This document shows, piece by piece, positions 46,814 to 48,277 of a DNA stretch of 48,277 nucleotides. Position 1 is the stretch's first letter, and each line of letters opens with the position of its first letter. Made by a program: the position numbers and the translations under genes. Below the pieces are notes generated by a model. The model did not search any database. It worked only from the letters and a program-made list of their open reading frames with translations, and was not told the origin of the DNA. Source of the stretch: Betaproteobacteria bacterium SG8_41 (GTDB lineage: Bacteria; Pseudomonadota; Gammaproteobacteria; Burkholderiales; SG8-41); NCBI GenBank assembly GCA_001303585.1, contig LJTT01000008.1:1-48277 (forward strand), given 5' to 3'.

Positions 46814-46888
46814 CAAAGGCCTTAATTGGAATTAAGGCGCCCGCTCAGGGAGGAGAAGCGGGAGACGACTTAACATCGTCTGCCCATA
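46778..46888 (-). ncRNA. Structured small RNA with anti-SD-like loop
   Basis: The engB-hemB gap folds on the minus strand into four consecutive hairpins. H1 is AGACGA/TCGTCT (46881-46863). H2 is CCCGCT/AGCGGG (46862-46840) with loop TCTCCTCCCTG. H3 is GCCTTAATT/AATTAAGGC (46838-46819). H4 is a strong terminator. The H2 loop contains CUCCUCCC, complementary to Shine-Dalgarno sequences. From memory this resembles the Rfam family called Betaproteobacteria toxic small RNA, and alphaproteobacterial RNAs with CUCCUCCC loops; I could not check. The 5' end is estimated from a TATAGT box and is uncertain. Confidence 0.6.
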
Positions 46889-46893
46889 GGACG

Positions 46894-46901
46894 ACTATAA
46901 T
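46894..46901. promoter_or_regulatory. Overlapping divergent -10 boxes (hemB / small RNA)
   Basis: The plus strand has TATAAT at 46896-46901, about 65 nt before the hemB ATG. The minus strand has TATAGT at 46899-46894, placing an RNA start near 46887, just before hairpin 1 of the small RNA. The boxes overlap, as in bidirectional promoters. Neither has a convincing -35. A second plus-strand TATAGC at 46935-46940 is an alternative for hemB. Confidence 0.4.
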
Positions 46902-46932
46902 TGGCAATAGTTCCCCCTGCAGGGCAGGTTAA

Positions 46933-47973
<1,041 letters not shown>

Positions 47974-48108
47974 GGGCAAGACCCCGAAAGCGTTCATCGC
48001 CGGGCGCGTTCGACGCGCGCAGCGTAAGGAAAATAACCAACTTACCCTGCAAAGAAACTGCCGGACAGCCGCGCCGGGTTGCAGAAAAGTTGCCCGAGCG
48101 TCTCTTTC

Positions 48109-48277
48109 TTATGTCTGCGCCAGCAAAGCTTCGACCATCTGCAGTTTGGCGCGCTCGATTGGCCTGCCCTCTGCGCTGGTTCGGAGGGGTAGCCGCAGGT
48201 CTCGCGGCGACAGTACCGTGATCTCGATTTCGACGCCATCGTCGCTGAGCGTGAACACCGGCACCGTCCGCGACTCT
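48109..48277 (-). CDS. Unidentified protein, C-terminal end (partial)
   Basis: An open minus-strand frame enters from the right edge and ends at TAA 48111-48109, giving the last 55 residues of a larger protein. They include VPVFTLSDDGVEIEITVLS, then RDLRLPLRTSAEGRP, and end KLQMVEALLAQT. Third-position GC is high, consistent with coding. I do not recognise the family from this fragment. It converges on hemB; the 135-nt gap (47974-48108) holds a small GCGCG/CGCGC stem near 48004-48018 but no clear terminator. Confidence 0.55.
   Translation of the reverse strand, partial: ESRTVPVFTLSDDGVEIEITVLSPRDLRLPLRTSAEGRPIERAKLQMVEALLAQT

Overview
The window reads as a chromosomal core-genome segment of a GC-rich betaproteobacterium. 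Four things point there: the dusB-fis-purH order, the amgK-murU pair divergent from lptD-surA-pdxA-rsmA, the ubiC-ubiA-ubiD cluster, and a di-haem cytochrome c next to engB-hemB. Coding density is high and start codons are often GTG or TTG. I see no rRNA, prophage, plasmid or CRISPR features. The exact family cannot be read from the sequence alone; an uncultured Burkholderiales or Nitrosomonadales lineage is a reasonable guess.

Layout. 1-4.3 kb (+): bioA, a beta-CASP metallo-beta-lactamase nuclease, and dacB (PBP4). 4.3-14.5 kb (-), a long string read from high to low coordinate: tRNA-Ala(CGC), DUF47/PhoU-like protein, PiT phosphate permease, two acyl-CoA dehydrogenases, ridA, recG, a 265-bp MITE-like inverted-repeat element, then ubiC-ubiA-ubiD. 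14.6-21.5 kb, mixed strands: a SapC-family protein, an MmgE/PrpD protein with lgt, and divergently ilvD and a DUF255/YyaL protein. 21.5-25.6 kb (+): a strong promoter, two micro-ORFs, a two-TM sensor histidine kinase, and a Ser/Thr kinase fused to two receiver domains. 25.6-36.5 kb (-): amgK, murU, a decayed gene, pepP, ubiH, dusB, fis, purH, purD, a two-domain VOC protein and hemF, with heptamer arrays on both sides of purH. 36.5-42 kb (+): lptD, surA, pdxA, rsmA. 42-48.3 kb: gloA and rubredoxin (-), thiD-thiE-hemL (+), a cytochrome c (-), engB (+), a structured small RNA (-), hemB (+), and the 3' end of an unidentified gene (-).

Themes. Many genes serve cofactors: ubiquinone (ubiC, A, D, H), tetrapyrrole (hemL, hemB, hemF), biotin, pyridoxal and thiamine. 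Others serve the envelope: LptD, SurA, Lgt, PBP4 and AmgK/MurU cell-wall recycling. The least conventional content is the histidine kinase / Ser-Thr kinase-REC-REC module, the recG-ubiC inverted-repeat element, the 7-bp arrays around purH, and the engB-hemB small RNA whose loop carries an anti-Shine-Dalgarno-like CUCCUCCC. No searches could be run. Assignments rest on motifs and on remembered family features, and this is stated where it matters.
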